Source of the DNA: JBOHER01 sp050701115
GTDB lineage: Bacteria; Actinomycetota; Actinomycetes; Mycobacteriales; Pseudonocardiaceae
Direction: 5' to 3'
Assembly: GCA_050701115.1 (NCBI GenBank)
Contig: JBOHER010000340.1
Location: 1-10,118 of the forward strand
Length of the DNA stretch: 10,118 nt
The position numbers and the translations under genes were made by a program. The first letter of the stretch is position 1, and each line of letters opens with the position of its first letter. The notes under the pieces were generated by a model. That model was not told where the DNA came from and did no database searches. It was given only the letters and a program-made list of their open reading frames with translations. This document shows, piece after piece, positions 1-5,790 of this stretch.

Positions 1-450
1 ACCCGGCACCCACAGCCCGGCGACCAGCCGCCCGCCGGCCGCGTGGATCTCGAACGCCACGGGTAGCCGCAACGGCCACCACCACGGCCCCGCCGCGCGG
101 CGCACCACACCGGCCAGCAGCCGCCACACGTTCCCGGACTGGTCGGCGTCGACCGCGCGGGGCGGCACGACCCGCACCCAGAACCCGGACCCGGCGGCGC
201 GTCGCCACACCGCCCGGTGCGCCGCACCGAGCATCACGTACCCGGCCACCGCGACCACGACCGCCACCGGCAGCCACGGCCACCACCAGCGGGACACGAA
301 ATCGGCCACCGTGCCCGGCAACGCTTCGGCGGTCTCACCCAGGCGCTGCAACCGGCACAACCAGCGACCGGCCCCGGTGTCCTGCGGCACCGTGCACCCG
401 TCCGCCGCCGCAGCGGCGGACAACTCATCGAACGATTTCGAGACGAACAT
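1..450 (-). CDS. Conjugative-transfer ATPase-like membrane protein, N-terminal part (cut by window edge)
   Basis: The first 150 codons of a minus-strand gene that runs off the left edge. The ATG at 450 is preceded by AAAGGA (459-464) at 8-base spacing. The start MFVSKSFDEL leads into a Trp-rich hydrophobic segment at about residues 54-76 (WWWPWLPVAVVVAVAGYV), probably one membrane helix. Residues after about 95 contain a PPRAVDAD...NVWRLLAGVVRR stretch, then an FEIHAAGGR...LWVPG segment. From memory, this order (membrane segment, a domain that aligns Arg/Trp-rich helices, then xWVPG) is typical of large actinobacterial proteins annotated as ATP/GTP-binding or type IV secretion/TraG-VirD4-like in integrative and conjugative elements. 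The Walker motifs would lie outside the window, so ATPase function is inferred. It could instead be another conjugation-associated membrane protein. Confidence 0.6.
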   Translation of the reverse strand, partial: MFVSKSFDELSAAAAADGCTVPQDTGAGRWLCRLQRLGETAEALPGTVADFVSRWWWPWLPVAVVVAVAGYVMLGAAHRAVWRRAAGSGFWVRVVPPRAVDADQSGNVWRLLAGVVRRAAGPWWWPLRLPVAFEIHAAGGRLVAGLWVPG

Positions 451-550
451 GATGTGATTCCTTTCGGTAGGCGGACCGGGCGTTTCCCGGTCTCGCCCTC
501 CGTTGCCATTTCGAACCCGCGCGCAGACACCCGAGCGGGTCACAAATCGG

Positions 551-556
551 TGTCAA
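551..556 (-). promoter_or_regulatory. Possible -35 box (TTGACA) for the minus-strand conjugation-like gene
   Basis: Read on the minus strand this is a perfect TTGACA, 100 bases upstream of the ATG at 450. No good -10 hexamer lies 17 bases downstream (CGGGTG at 528-533), so the promoter call is weak. One TGTAACA repeat lies directly upstream of it (561-567), which would suit a regulatory site. Confidence 0.25.
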
Positions 557-560
557 TCGC

Positions 561-646
561 TGTAACAGGGCTTCGGTGGGGGTGTTACACAAGCGCTCCA
601 CGAACCCCGGAAATCGGCCGTTTGCGCTGGTCAGCGGGGGTTACAC
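561..646. repeat. TGTAACA / TGTTACA repeat cluster
   Basis: TGTAACA at 561-567 and its exact reverse complement TGTTACA at 583-589 form an inverted pair with a 15-base spacer. A further GGGGGTTACACA at 636-647 repeats the GGGGGTGTTACACA context of 579-592. The cluster sits just upstream of the TTGACA on the minus strand. A dimeric repressor or activator site for the conjugation-like gene is a reasonable inference. The regulator is unknown. Confidence 0.4.
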
Positions 647-690
647 ATCCGGGAACCGTGCTCCTCTTCTGTCTCCCACCCACCAAGGGC

Positions 691-764
691 CTCGGTTAGG
701 TGCCGAAATCCGCGTCCGGCCCGCCGCGCGTACCTAACCGGCACCTAACCGAGCTACCTAACCG
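691..764. repeat. 15-base perfect inverted repeat with iteron-like ACCTAACCG copies
   Basis: CTCGGTTAGGTGCCG (691-705) and CGGCACCTAACCGAG (739-753) are perfect reverse complements separated by 33 bases. Inside and beside them, the unit (T/C)ACCTAACCG occurs three times in direct orientation (731-740, 742-751, 755-764), at 11- and 13-base spacing, and once inverted (693-702). Near-helical-turn spacing of identical units is typical of cooperative protein binding (iterons of a replication initiator, or a repressor array). Nothing nearby says which. Confidence 0.6.
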
Positions 765-792
765 ACCCAACCGGCAAGATCCGCTCCGGTTC

Positions 793-810
793 ATGGTGGA
801 CATTCACCAT
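793..810. repeat. 18-base palindromic site ATGGTG-N6-CACCAT
   Basis: ATGGTG (793-798) and CACCAT (805-810) are exact reverse complements around GACATT. The geometry fits a homodimeric helix-turn-helix repressor operator. No promoter could be matched to it. Confidence 0.3.
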
Positions 811-1032
811 CGCGAACACCTCTCTCAGCTTCGGGGGTGAGAGGGTCACCGCGATCTCGCACGCGTCTCACAGTGCCCTCACACAGCCCGAATGTCCGAA
901 ACATCCCCCGGCACGCGTGGTCCCGCTCCTTGGGGGCGTGCTGGGACGTTCGTGCAGGAGGTTGTGGGATGAGCGGGTCACGCGGCGGCCGTCGCCCACG
1001 CGCACGGCCAGATCAACGCGCAACACCCACGC

Positions 1033-1179
1033 TCAGATCCAGATAGCAAGACGCGGCCCCAAATTCCAGACCACACCGGGGGTCACAGCTTCGCGGCGAC
1101 CGTCGTCAACGTGCACGGTGGTCCCGTCAATGCGCAGCCCCCCATATGCAGATGGCAGCGAAGAGCCGGAATCTTGCAC
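1033..1179 (-). CDS. Possible 48-residue hypothetical protein
   Basis: A short minus-strand frame from GTG at 1179 to TGA at 1033, too short for most gene callers. It reads VQDSGSSLPSAYGGLRIDG and ends WNLGPRLAIWI. Its amino-acid composition is balanced (Gly, Val, Asp, Ile), unlike the Arg/Pro/Ser-rich shadow frames around it, and most third positions are G or C. The frame stays open upstream only to a stop about 18 codons before the GTG, so it cannot be much longer. No clear ribosome binding site or family is recognised. It may be a real small protein or the decayed end of an old gene. Confidence 0.22.
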   Translation of the reverse strand: MQDSGSSLPSAYGGLRIDGTTVHVDDGRREAVTPGVVWNLGPRLAIWI

Positions 1180-1272
1180 CGGGACGGCGTGTCGCGGTCT
1201 CGGTCCGTCGAAGTTGCCTCACATATGGAGACGGCTATCTCGACCCCCAATTATCCGAACAAGTCCTCGGAT

Positions 1273-1512
1273 CTACCCGAACGGACTACCGTGACTGACA
1301 CGTTTCGGCCATCGGCGAGCCCCTGACGGGCCGGACCGCTCACACGCCGAGCGGGGTACCTCCGGGAAGGGTCGGCGAAAACCCTCTATATATAGACGGC
1401 AATTTTGAGGCCGATTTTTGACAACGGGACAGTCGTGACGATGAAGCCGGACCAGCCCAATCGCCACCAGTAATGCCGAAACTCCCGCGACGAAACGAAT
1501 TCTTCGGGGCAC
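1273..1512 (-). pseudogene. Possible small membrane-protein remnant
   Basis: A GTG at 1512 preceded by AAAGGGGA at good spacing opens a frame starting MPRRIRFVAGVSALLVAIGL, which looks like a basic N-terminus plus a signal anchor or signal peptide. After about residue 45 the frame turns Arg/Pro/Ser-rich and looks non-coding. In the next minus-strand frame, the same stretch reads SGFIVTTVPLSKIGLKIAVYI and stops at the TATATATAG. A single frameshift would join the two hydrophobic parts into one short membrane protein. It could equally be chance hydrophobicity in AT-rich DNA. Confidence 0.2.
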
Positions 1513-1633
1513 AGAATCCCCTTTGTCCTGTGACGCAAATCACCCCTATTGCATAGGCAATTATCAATGAATGGCCCTTGGCGAATTGCGGCACAAACAC
1601 CATTATGCTAGCGATAGGCATCATGGTGATCAA
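1340..1633 (-). other. Doubtful ORF with hydrophobic N-terminus
   Basis: An ATG at 1633 opens a frame reading MITMMPIASIMVFVPQFAKG and then HSLIIAYAIGVICV, which could be one or two membrane segments. No ribosome binding site precedes it, and the C-terminal half (from about residue 38) is Ser/Arg-rich and overlaps the frame from GTG 1512. It is recorded because it is the upstream neighbour of that frame in the same AT-rich patch. Together they might be fragments of one decayed membrane-protein gene. Confidence 0.12.
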
Positions 1634-1763
1634 TCAGGCGGAACACGCAGCGCGGCCGTAAACGTGCACCCGGTTGGCGCCTATGCGGGCTGTCCGGAAC
1701 GACGTAGCATCGGCGATGCGACGGGGCCGCCCGTACCCGATCTGCCCCTGTCGCGCCAAGCGG

Positions 1764-2285
1764 CTACGGCGGAGCCGTCAGTGGCCGGGCCATTGCCGCC
1801 ATCGGCGGTCGGTTGGGATCGACCCGGCTGCCAACCGGCCTCCAGCCGGTGCGCTCGTAGATCCGGTACGCGTCGGCGGCGATGTTGACGCTGAGCGTCG
1901 CCCAGGGCTCGGGCCTGTTGCGGAGCAGCTTCTCCAGCATGGTCTGGCCGATGCCGTTGCCCCGGTACCGCTTGGCGACGGCCCACTCGTACACCACGAA
2001 CTTCTCCGCATCGAGCATGTCTGCTGGCGGCGGGGCGGCGCGGTCCTTCCACCACCAACCGGGCGGCTGTGTGTGGCCGTAGGCGAAGCCCACCAGCGTG
2101 CTGTTGTCGTGGGCCGTGACGAGCGCGAATCCGGGCCGCTGAATGTGTCGGGCGAAGGTCTCGGCGAAGGCTGCGGTGTCCTCGTCGGTTTCGTAGTACG
2201 GCGGTTCAGCGAACACTTCGCCGAAGAGTCGGACGATCTGGTCGGAGACGGCTGACGGCTCGGTCGGTTGGGAGTACGTGATCAC
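1764..2285 (-). CDS. GNAT-family N-acetyltransferase
   Basis: A 173-residue protein of normal length for a single-domain GNAT. These enzymes move the acetyl group of acetyl-CoA onto an amine of a small molecule or protein in the cytoplasm. The acetyl-CoA pyrophosphate loop is visible as KRYRGNGIGQTMLEKLL (about residues 105-121, the R/Q-x-x-G-x-G/A motif). It is followed by the usual C-terminal AYRIYERTGWR (139-149), which packs against CoA. The N-terminal part has FAYGHTQPPGWWWKD, a likely acceptor-side loop. The GTG start at 2285 overlaps the stop of the upstream regulator gene by GTGA, so the two are almost certainly translated together. The same frame stays open far upstream inside the regulator, but that extension is a shadow. 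The substrate is unknown. Next to a synthetase-containing operon, detoxification of an aminoacyl-nucleotide-type compound is one possibility. Confidence 0.85.
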   Translation of the reverse strand: MITYSQPTEPSAVSDQIVRLFGEVFAEPPYYETDEDTAAFAETFARHIQRPGFALVTAHDNSTLVGFAYGHTQPPGWWWKDRAAPPPADMLDAEKFVVYEWAVAKRYRGNGIGQTMLEKLLRNRPEPWATLSVNIAADAYRIYERTGWRPVGSRVDPNRPPMAAMARPLTAPP

Positions 2286-3484
2286 GCCAGAGCCTCGGCC
2301 AGACTTTCCAGTTCGTCCCGGTGGTTGTGTGCGCGGGGCGCGGCGTCGATGACCTTCCTGCCTACGGTGCGGATAGTCGCGCTGGCACGGAACGCCTCGG
2401 GCACCTCCTGCAAGGTGCTTAGCGCGTAGCGGACGCCGCCGGAGATGTCGCCGTCCCGGACCAGGCACGCGGCTCGGTGTAGCTGCACCTGTGCGCGGTT
2501 GCGGAACATTGACTCGGGGTACAGCGCGAGCGCGCGGTCCTGAGCCTCGTACGCCCGTTTGGTGTCGCCCAACTCGGAATATGCGTACGATCGGGTGTGG
2601 TGCAGCCGGTACTCTGGCCAGCCGTCCACGCCATCGGTTTCCCGGATGTTGGCCGGGAGCCGGCTGGCGAGGGCCTCCGCCTGGCGCATCGCGCGCTCCG
2701 CTACTTCCGCCCTGCCGATGGTGGCGTTCGCCTGCGCGATCCCGGCCCACAGGCTGACCACGCCCCGGTTGACCCGATCGCCTCCGAGCGCCACCGCCTC
2801 GTCCGCGAGCTTCAGAAGCACTGGTATCGGGCGTCGCTCGTAAAGGCCGTTGACGACCTCGCCGCTTCGACACCACATCCGGGTGTCGAGATCACCGGAT
2901 GCATCTGCGGCCACCCGCGCGGTACGCCACCAGCGCCAGGCTTGGCGCGGCTCGGACAGGCTGGCCCAGGTCAGCGCGGTGATCCCCGCGAGCCGCGCGG
3001 CAACCCGGCAGTACCGATCACGGGTGCGCTCCGGGCCAGACTCGATCAGCTGTTGCACGGCGAGTGCGTCCGCGCTGAGGTCCCGGATCAGCACCGCCGG
3101 TGGCGTGGTCAAGAACGTGTGCCCGTACTCCCACGCGATCTCGTCCCACTCGTCCAGGTCGACCTCGTCGGCAGCGTCACCGGCAAGCGTGCGGGTCAGC
3201 CCGTGACGAATGGTCTCCATAGCCGCCAGCGGCGCTAGCGCGCCGATGCCCAGCAGCGTCCGTCGTTGCACGTCGTCCTCTTCGGTCGCCAGCGCGATCA
3301 GCGCGCCGTCCGCCTCAAGCGCCCGGTCACACGCTTCGGCGAAAGCGTCCGTTGGCGGCTTGCGGCCGGTTTCCTGCTCCCACACGTACTGGTAGGTGTA
3401 CCCGGTTCGCTCGGCCAGCCCCTTGCGGGACCAACGACGCGCTGTCCGAAGTCGTACAAGCGCCTGAGGGAAATCCTCGCTCAT
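2282..3484 (-). CDS. XRE-family helix-turn-helix regulator with C-terminal helical (TPR-like) domain
   Basis: A 400-residue DNA-binding protein. Residues about 6-55 form an XRE/Cro-type HTH (LVRLRTARRWSRKGLAERTG, then YTYQYVWEQETGRKPPTDAF). A QRRTLLGIGALAPLAAM linker at about 72-88 is common in this actinobacterial group. The remaining 300 residues are Ala/Leu/Arg-rich helices, with paired patterns such as EVAERAMRQAEALASRL and GDTKRAYEAQDRALALYPES that resemble tetratricopeptide repeats. Such proteins usually regulate adjacent genes, with the C-terminal part sensing a ligand or partner. The ATG at 3484 follows AGGGGAGG. The gene is divergent from the eight-gene operon and coupled to the acetyltransferase. 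Tandem 10-base repeats overlap its candidate promoter, so autoregulation plus control of the divergent operon is likely, though inferred. Confidence 0.88.
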   Translation of the reverse strand: MSEDFPQALVRLRTARRWSRKGLAERTGYTYQYVWEQETGRKPPTDAFAEACDRALEADGALIALATEEDDVQRRTLLGIGALAPLAAMETIRHGLTRTLAGDAADEVDLDEWDEIAWEYGHTFLTTPPAVLIRDLSADALAVQQLIESGPERTRDRYCRVAARLAGITALTWASLSEPRQAWRWWRTARVAADASGDLDTRMWCRSGEVVNGLYERRPIPVLLKLADEAVALGGDRVNRGVVSLWAGIAQANATIGRAEVAERAMRQAEALASRLPANIRETDGVDGWPEYRLHHTRSYAYSELGDTKRAYEAQDRALALYPESMFRNRAQVQLHRAACLVRDGDISGGVRYALSTLQEVPEAFRASATIRTVGRKVIDAAPRAHNHRDELESLAEALA

Positions 3485-3524
3485 GCCCTCCCCTAACGGC
3501 CAGAGCTACCGATCCGGGCGCTGG

Positions 3525-3554
3525 TCTAAGCCGATCTAAGCCGATCTGCCTTAG
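3525..3554. repeat. Tandem 10-base repeats in the divergent promoter region
   Basis: TCTAAGCCGA occurs twice back to back (3525-3534, 3535-3544), followed by TCTGCCTTAG (3545-3554), whose last five bases CTTAG are the inverse of the CTAAG at 3536-3540. A 10-base period puts the units on one DNA face. The repeats cover the candidate -10 region of the regulator promoter, which makes them a good candidate operator for the XRE protein. Confidence 0.5.
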
Positions 3555-3562
3555 CCGCCCAA
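3534..3562 (-). promoter_or_regulatory. Candidate promoter of the XRE regulator-GNAT unit
   Basis: On the minus strand, TTGGGC (3557-3562) and TTAGAT (3534-3539) are separated by exactly 17 bases and resemble actinobacterial -35/-10 elements. Transcription would start near 3527, about 43 bases before the ATG at 3484. The -10 box lies inside the tandem repeats. Confidence 0.4.
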
Positions 3563-3602
3563 CGCGGAGAGTACCCGGCACGCTACCTACAAGAACAGGC
3601 CC

Positions 3603-3645
3603 GGCGCGGCGGTCGGCAGGGCTTCCGAACCCCGGCCGCCGCGCC
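3603..3645 (+). promoter_or_regulatory. Strong GC hairpin in the leader of the eight-gene operon
   Basis: GGCGCGGCGG (3603-3612) pairs perfectly with CCGCCGCGCC (3636-3645). With one G-U pair the stem extends to 14 bp (3603-3616 with 3632-3645) around a 15-base loop. It ends 36 bases before the ATG at 3682, leaving the ribosome site AGGGGAGAG (3666-3674) free. There is no T-run. Because the flanking genes diverge, it is not a terminator of an upstream gene. A leader attenuator, RNA-stability element or protein site is possible. Confidence 0.45.
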
Positions 3646-3681
3646 TCAGAAGCCACGGGCAGCACAGGGGAGAGAACACCG

Positions 3682-3960
3682 ATGATGCGGCCGCAACACC
3701 ACTACGGCGACGCGGAACCACCGGCCGACGCTTCAGACCTTCCATACTCCGAGGTGGCGCGGATGGATCTCAAGCTGCACCGCCGCAAGTTCGGTACACG
3801 CCGCTGCCGCTCATGCCGGGACCCGTGGCCCTGCCCCCGGTACCGGGAAGTCTCCGGGCTCCTGCAGCGTCCTGGAAGTCGTGGCTGGTGGCTGTCCGTC
3901 CCGGTACTAGCGGGCCTACTGGTCATCGCCAGCACGACCGCAGGGGCGTGCCCGTGGTAG
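3682..3960 (+). CDS. Small Cys-motif protein with C-terminal membrane segment
   Basis: A 92-residue protein of unknown function and the first gene of the operon. The ATG at 3682 follows AGGGGAGAG (3666-3674) at 7-base spacing. The frame is open further upstream, across the divergent promoter region, but that part reads as non-coding. A basic central part, LHRRKFGTRRCRSCRDPWPC (about residues 32-51), carries Cys42, Cys45 and Cys51, which could form a zinc knuckle. Residues about 69-88 (WWLSVPVLAGLLVIASTTAG) form one probable membrane helix, placing the N-terminus in the cytoplasm by the positive-inside rule. The stop overlaps the GTG start of the next gene. I know similar short CRSCRxPWPC proteins from actinomycete genomes only as hypothetical. 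Confidence 0.7.
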   Translation: MMRPQHHYGDAEPPADASDLPYSEVARMDLKLHRRKFGTRRCRSCRDPWPCPRYREVSGLLQRPGSRGWWLSVPVLAGLLVIASTTAGACPW

Positions 3961-4382
3961 CCGCCATCGGGCGGGCAGCGGTACCGGTGATGCCGAGCAG
4001 CCACGCCCCAGATGCCGAGTACACCCTGGATGGGCTCCTGGTCTGTCAGTCCTGCGGTCGTGCGATGCGGCCGGCGCCGCGAGCCGAAGGTACGCGTGCG
4101 TACTCCTGCGGACCGGGCTGCCGTAGCGAGATGGACGCGCCGCCCGTCGAAAGCAGCGCGGAGTTGCACGCACTGATCCGCGCCACCGTCAGTCTGTGCC
4201 CTGAGCTGCACCACGTGAACCACCGCGACATCACACACCGGCCGGAGGTCGACAAGGAGGAGCGACGGCGATTCGAGCGATGTGATCTGAGCGACCGGCG
4301 CGCACTGCTGCGAGCCGCGTTCGTACGCATCGAGGTCGATGCCGATGGCGTCATCCACCCGGTACGGCGGGGGGACTCGTGA
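3954..4382 (+). CDS. Zinc-ribbon protein resembling the C-terminal part of a large serine recombinase
   Basis: A 142-residue protein. GTG at 3954 is preferred because AGGGG (3942-3946) lies 7 bases upstream and it overlaps the previous stop; ATG 3990 is an alternative. Residues 24-56 (TLDGLLVCQSCGRAM ... YSCGPGC) hold Cys31, Cys34, Cys52 and Cys56 in the layout of the recombinase zinc beta-ribbon. The later stretch DRRALLRAAFVRIEVDADG (about 114-132) resembles the helix-strand that follows this ribbon in large serine recombinases (RRxLLxxxVxRVxVxxDG). The catalytic resolvase domain with its serine is absent. It may therefore be a DNA-binding remnant kept as an independent gene, or a protein with a different role that shares the fold. 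It is translationally linked on both sides. Confidence 0.65.
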   Translation: MVAAIGRAAVPVMPSSHAPDAEYTLDGLLVCQSCGRAMRPAPRAEGTRAYSCGPGCRSEMDAPPVESSAELHALIRATVSLCPELHHVNHRDITHRPEVDKEERRRFERCDLSDRRALLRAAFVRIEVDADGVIHPVRRGDS

Positions 4383-4771
4383 ACCTCACCGAGCCCAGCC
4401 CGCCACCGGCACTGAGGTCTTCCGAGCCGGACCACGCGCAGCCGTGTGCCACCTGCGGCCAACGGATCATCCAGTCCGACTGCGGCTGGACACACCTCGC
4501 GTACGGCACGCTGGTTGGGTGGCAATGCCAGCCGCCGCATTTCGGCCTGGCACAGCCAAGCGCGCCGTACGACCTGGCGGGGCAGGCACAGCTATCCTCT
4601 CCCGAGCCTGCCACGCCACCCACACCCGCGCGTGCCCGTCGCCTCACCGAGATCCCACCCTCGCAGCGACGCCAGGCAGCCCAATCGGGGCACTCAGGAG
4701 CGGCCGGGCAGGCCACGCCGGACTGGTGCCGACAGCCGGTGCCACCGGATCTTTGCGAGGAGGAGCTGTGA
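4379..4771 (+). CDS. Hypothetical Cys/His-rich protein with a disordered C-terminal half
   Basis: A 130-residue protein with no family that I recognise. GTG 4379 overlaps the previous TGA as GTGA. Residues 23-54 carry Cys23, Cys26, Cys35, His39, Cys50 and His54 (CATCGQRIIQSDCGWTHLAY then GWQCQPPH), enough ligands for a small zinc-binding fold. The rest is rich in Pro, Ala, Gln and Ser and is probably unstructured. The TGA at 4769-4771 overlaps the glycosyltransferase start, and the stretch GAGGAGGAG near its end is the ribosome site for that gene. Its position suggests an accessory or targeting role in the same pathway, but this is a guess. Confidence 0.6.
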   Translation: MNLTEPSPPPALRSSEPDHAQPCATCGQRIIQSDCGWTHLAYGTLVGWQCQPPHFGLAQPSAPYDLAGQAQLSSPEPATPPTPARARRLTEIPPSQRRQAAQSGHSGAAGQATPDWCRQPVPPDLCEEEL

Positions 4772-5790
4772 TTCGGGTGTTCCACGTGCCTGCCCACCTG
4801 GCCTACGTGCAGACACTGGTGGGAACCGGATTCACGCCGGTCGCCGCACCAGGAGACTGCGGAGCGATGCGCGTGGCTGACCTGTTGGCTATCGCGTCGT
4901 GGAGCTGGTTTGACGTGCTGCACCTGCACACCGTGGAACTTGCAACCCGTGACGAGTTGGTCGCCCTCGCCGCGCGATGCCGTGGTGAGCGGAAGCGGCT
5001 CGTGGTGACGGTGCACGATCTGAGCCCGAACATCGAAGCCGGCTACCACGAGCATCGCGAAAAGCTGCGTGTCGCCTTGGACGCGGCTGAATCCGTCGCG
5101 ACGCTCACGCCGACCGCTCGCCGGGCGGTGCAGCAGATCAGTGCGCGCCCGTGTGTAGTCGTTCCGCACGGTGCCGCCTTTCCACTCGATCTGCTGCACG
5201 GGCAACCGCGCAGCGGTGGGCATGGAGTGGCGGTGTATGGGGCGCTGCGTCCAAACCGGGCCTTCACCCGGTTGCTGGCCGCGTGGCGGCAACAGCCGCC
5301 AGGTCTCCCGTTGCGAGTTTTGGTGCGCAGCGTCAGCAGAGAGGACGAACGCCGGTACGCCAAAACGCTCGCTGAGCTACGCGAAGCCACTGAGCACGGC
5401 GTGGAACTCCAAATCCTCGGGGATTTTGTTGCCCCGGCGGAGCTGCTGGCGTGGCTGCGGCGCAGTCACCTGCTCGCGCTGCCATACGTCCAGATCACAC
5501 ACTCCGGCCAGATCGAAGCAGCACGGGATGCCGGCCTGGGTGTCTTGGCTCCCGACCTGCCGACACTGCGCGACCAACTCGCGCCGCTCGACTGGCCGGT
5601 CGCGTGGTTCCCTCCGCTTTCGCCTCTCACAGACTGGCTCTTCCATGCCGCAGCGATGCCGGCCCCGGCGGAAACGGCAGTGCGCGCTGCGTGGCGGTCA
5701 CGGCACGATGAGCACCGTGCGATCATCGACGCTCACGCCGTGATGTATGGCGCGCACCCGAAACCAACCAACTCCGGGAACCTGCGATGA
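4768..5790 (+). CDS. GT-B fold glycosyltransferase (GT4-like)
   Basis: A 340-residue cytoplasmic glycosyltransferase that would transfer a sugar from a nucleotide donor. The N-terminal Rossmann half shows WFDVLHLHTVELATR (about 47-61), LVVTVHDLSPNIEAGYH (78-94) and CVVVPHGAAFPLD (129-141), the usual GT4 pattern of strand ends with His. The C-terminal half has ITHSGQIEAARDAGLGVLAP (243-262), the donor-nucleotide segment with the conserved Glu and Gly. GTG 4768 is chosen because of the strong GAGGAGGAG (4757-4765) and the GTGA overlap. The frame stays open upstream to 4339, but that region belongs to the previous gene. No signal peptide or membrane helix is seen. Acceptor and donor are unknown. 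The neighbouring genes suggest a small molecule or RNA-linked acceptor rather than cell wall. Confidence 0.8.
   Translation: MIRVFHVPAHLAYVQTLVGTGFTPVAAPGDCGAMRVADLLAIASWSWFDVLHLHTVELATRDELVALAARCRGERKRLVVTVHDLSPNIEAGYHEHREKLRVALDAAESVATLTPTARRAVQQISARPCVVVPHGAAFPLDLLHGQPRSGGHGVAVYGALRPNRAFTRLLAAWRQQPPGLPLRVLVRSVSREDERRYAKTLAELREATEHGVELQILGDFVAPAELLAWLRRSHLLALPYVQITHSGQIEAARDAGLGVLAPDLPTLRDQLAPLDWPVAWFPPLSPLTDWLFHAAAMPAPAETAVRAAWRSRHDEHRAIIDAHAVMYGAHPKPTNSGNLR

Larger units (their letters stand above)
451..1032. other. Gene-poor region with repeats upstream of the conjugation-like gene
   Basis: No reading frame here looks coding: the open frames are Arg/Pro-rich products of GC-rich non-coding DNA. 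The stretch holds the upstream region of the minus-strand gene at 450, the TGTAACA/TGTTACA repeats (561-646), the 15-base inverted repeat and ACCTAACCG repeats (691-764), the ATGGTG/CACCAT palindrome (793-810) and a weak 6-bp hairpin (CTCTCA 822-827 with TGAGAG 838-843). This density of repeats fits a control region of a mobile element (operator cluster, origin or transfer locus), but the sequence does not decide among these. Confidence 0.5.
1180..1763. other. Gene-poor region with an AT-rich patch
   Basis: No confident gene. From about 1380 to 1640 the composition changes to clearly more A+T than the rest of the window. This patch includes the palindrome CTATATATAG (1386-1395), CCTAT-TGC-ATAGG (1545-1557), and two minus-strand frames that start with hydrophobic segments. 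It lies downstream of the stop of the acetyltransferase gene. A small GCATC-GGC-GATGC hairpin (1707-1719), downstream of that gene on its strand, could aid termination but lacks a T-run. Confidence 0.45.

Noticed and set aside
217..699. Plus-strand 160-codon frame opposite the conjugation-like gene
   Set aside because: It is Arg/His/Pro-rich and mirrors the minus-strand coding frame. It crosses repeats and has no ribosome site.
917..1294. Plus-strand 125-codon frame in the gene-poor region
   Set aside because: It is Arg/Ser/Pro-rich with irregular codon use, no ribosome site and no family resemblance.
1674..2255. Plus-strand 193-codon frame opposite the acetyltransferase
   Set aside because: It is an antisense shadow. 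The minus strand carries recognisable GNAT motifs over the same bases.
1764..2876. A 370-codon minus-strand frame that would extend the acetyltransferase upstream by about 197 residues
   Set aside because: The extension lies wholly inside the XRE regulator gene in another frame and is Arg/Gly/Pro-rich. The GNAT fold begins at the GTG at 2285.
2597..3238. Plus-strand 213-codon frame opposite the XRE regulator
   Set aside because: It is an antisense shadow with no domain or ribosome site.
3485..3681. T-box riboswitch upstream of the synthetase operon
   Set aside because: I looked for the conserved TGGNACCGCG-type antiterminator sequence and a Trp specifier loop and saw neither. Only a simple GC hairpin is present.
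4339..4767. In-frame upstream extension of the glycosyltransferase
   Set aside because: It overlaps two coupled genes in another frame and has no GT features. GTG 4768 has a strong ribosome site and the 4-base overlap.
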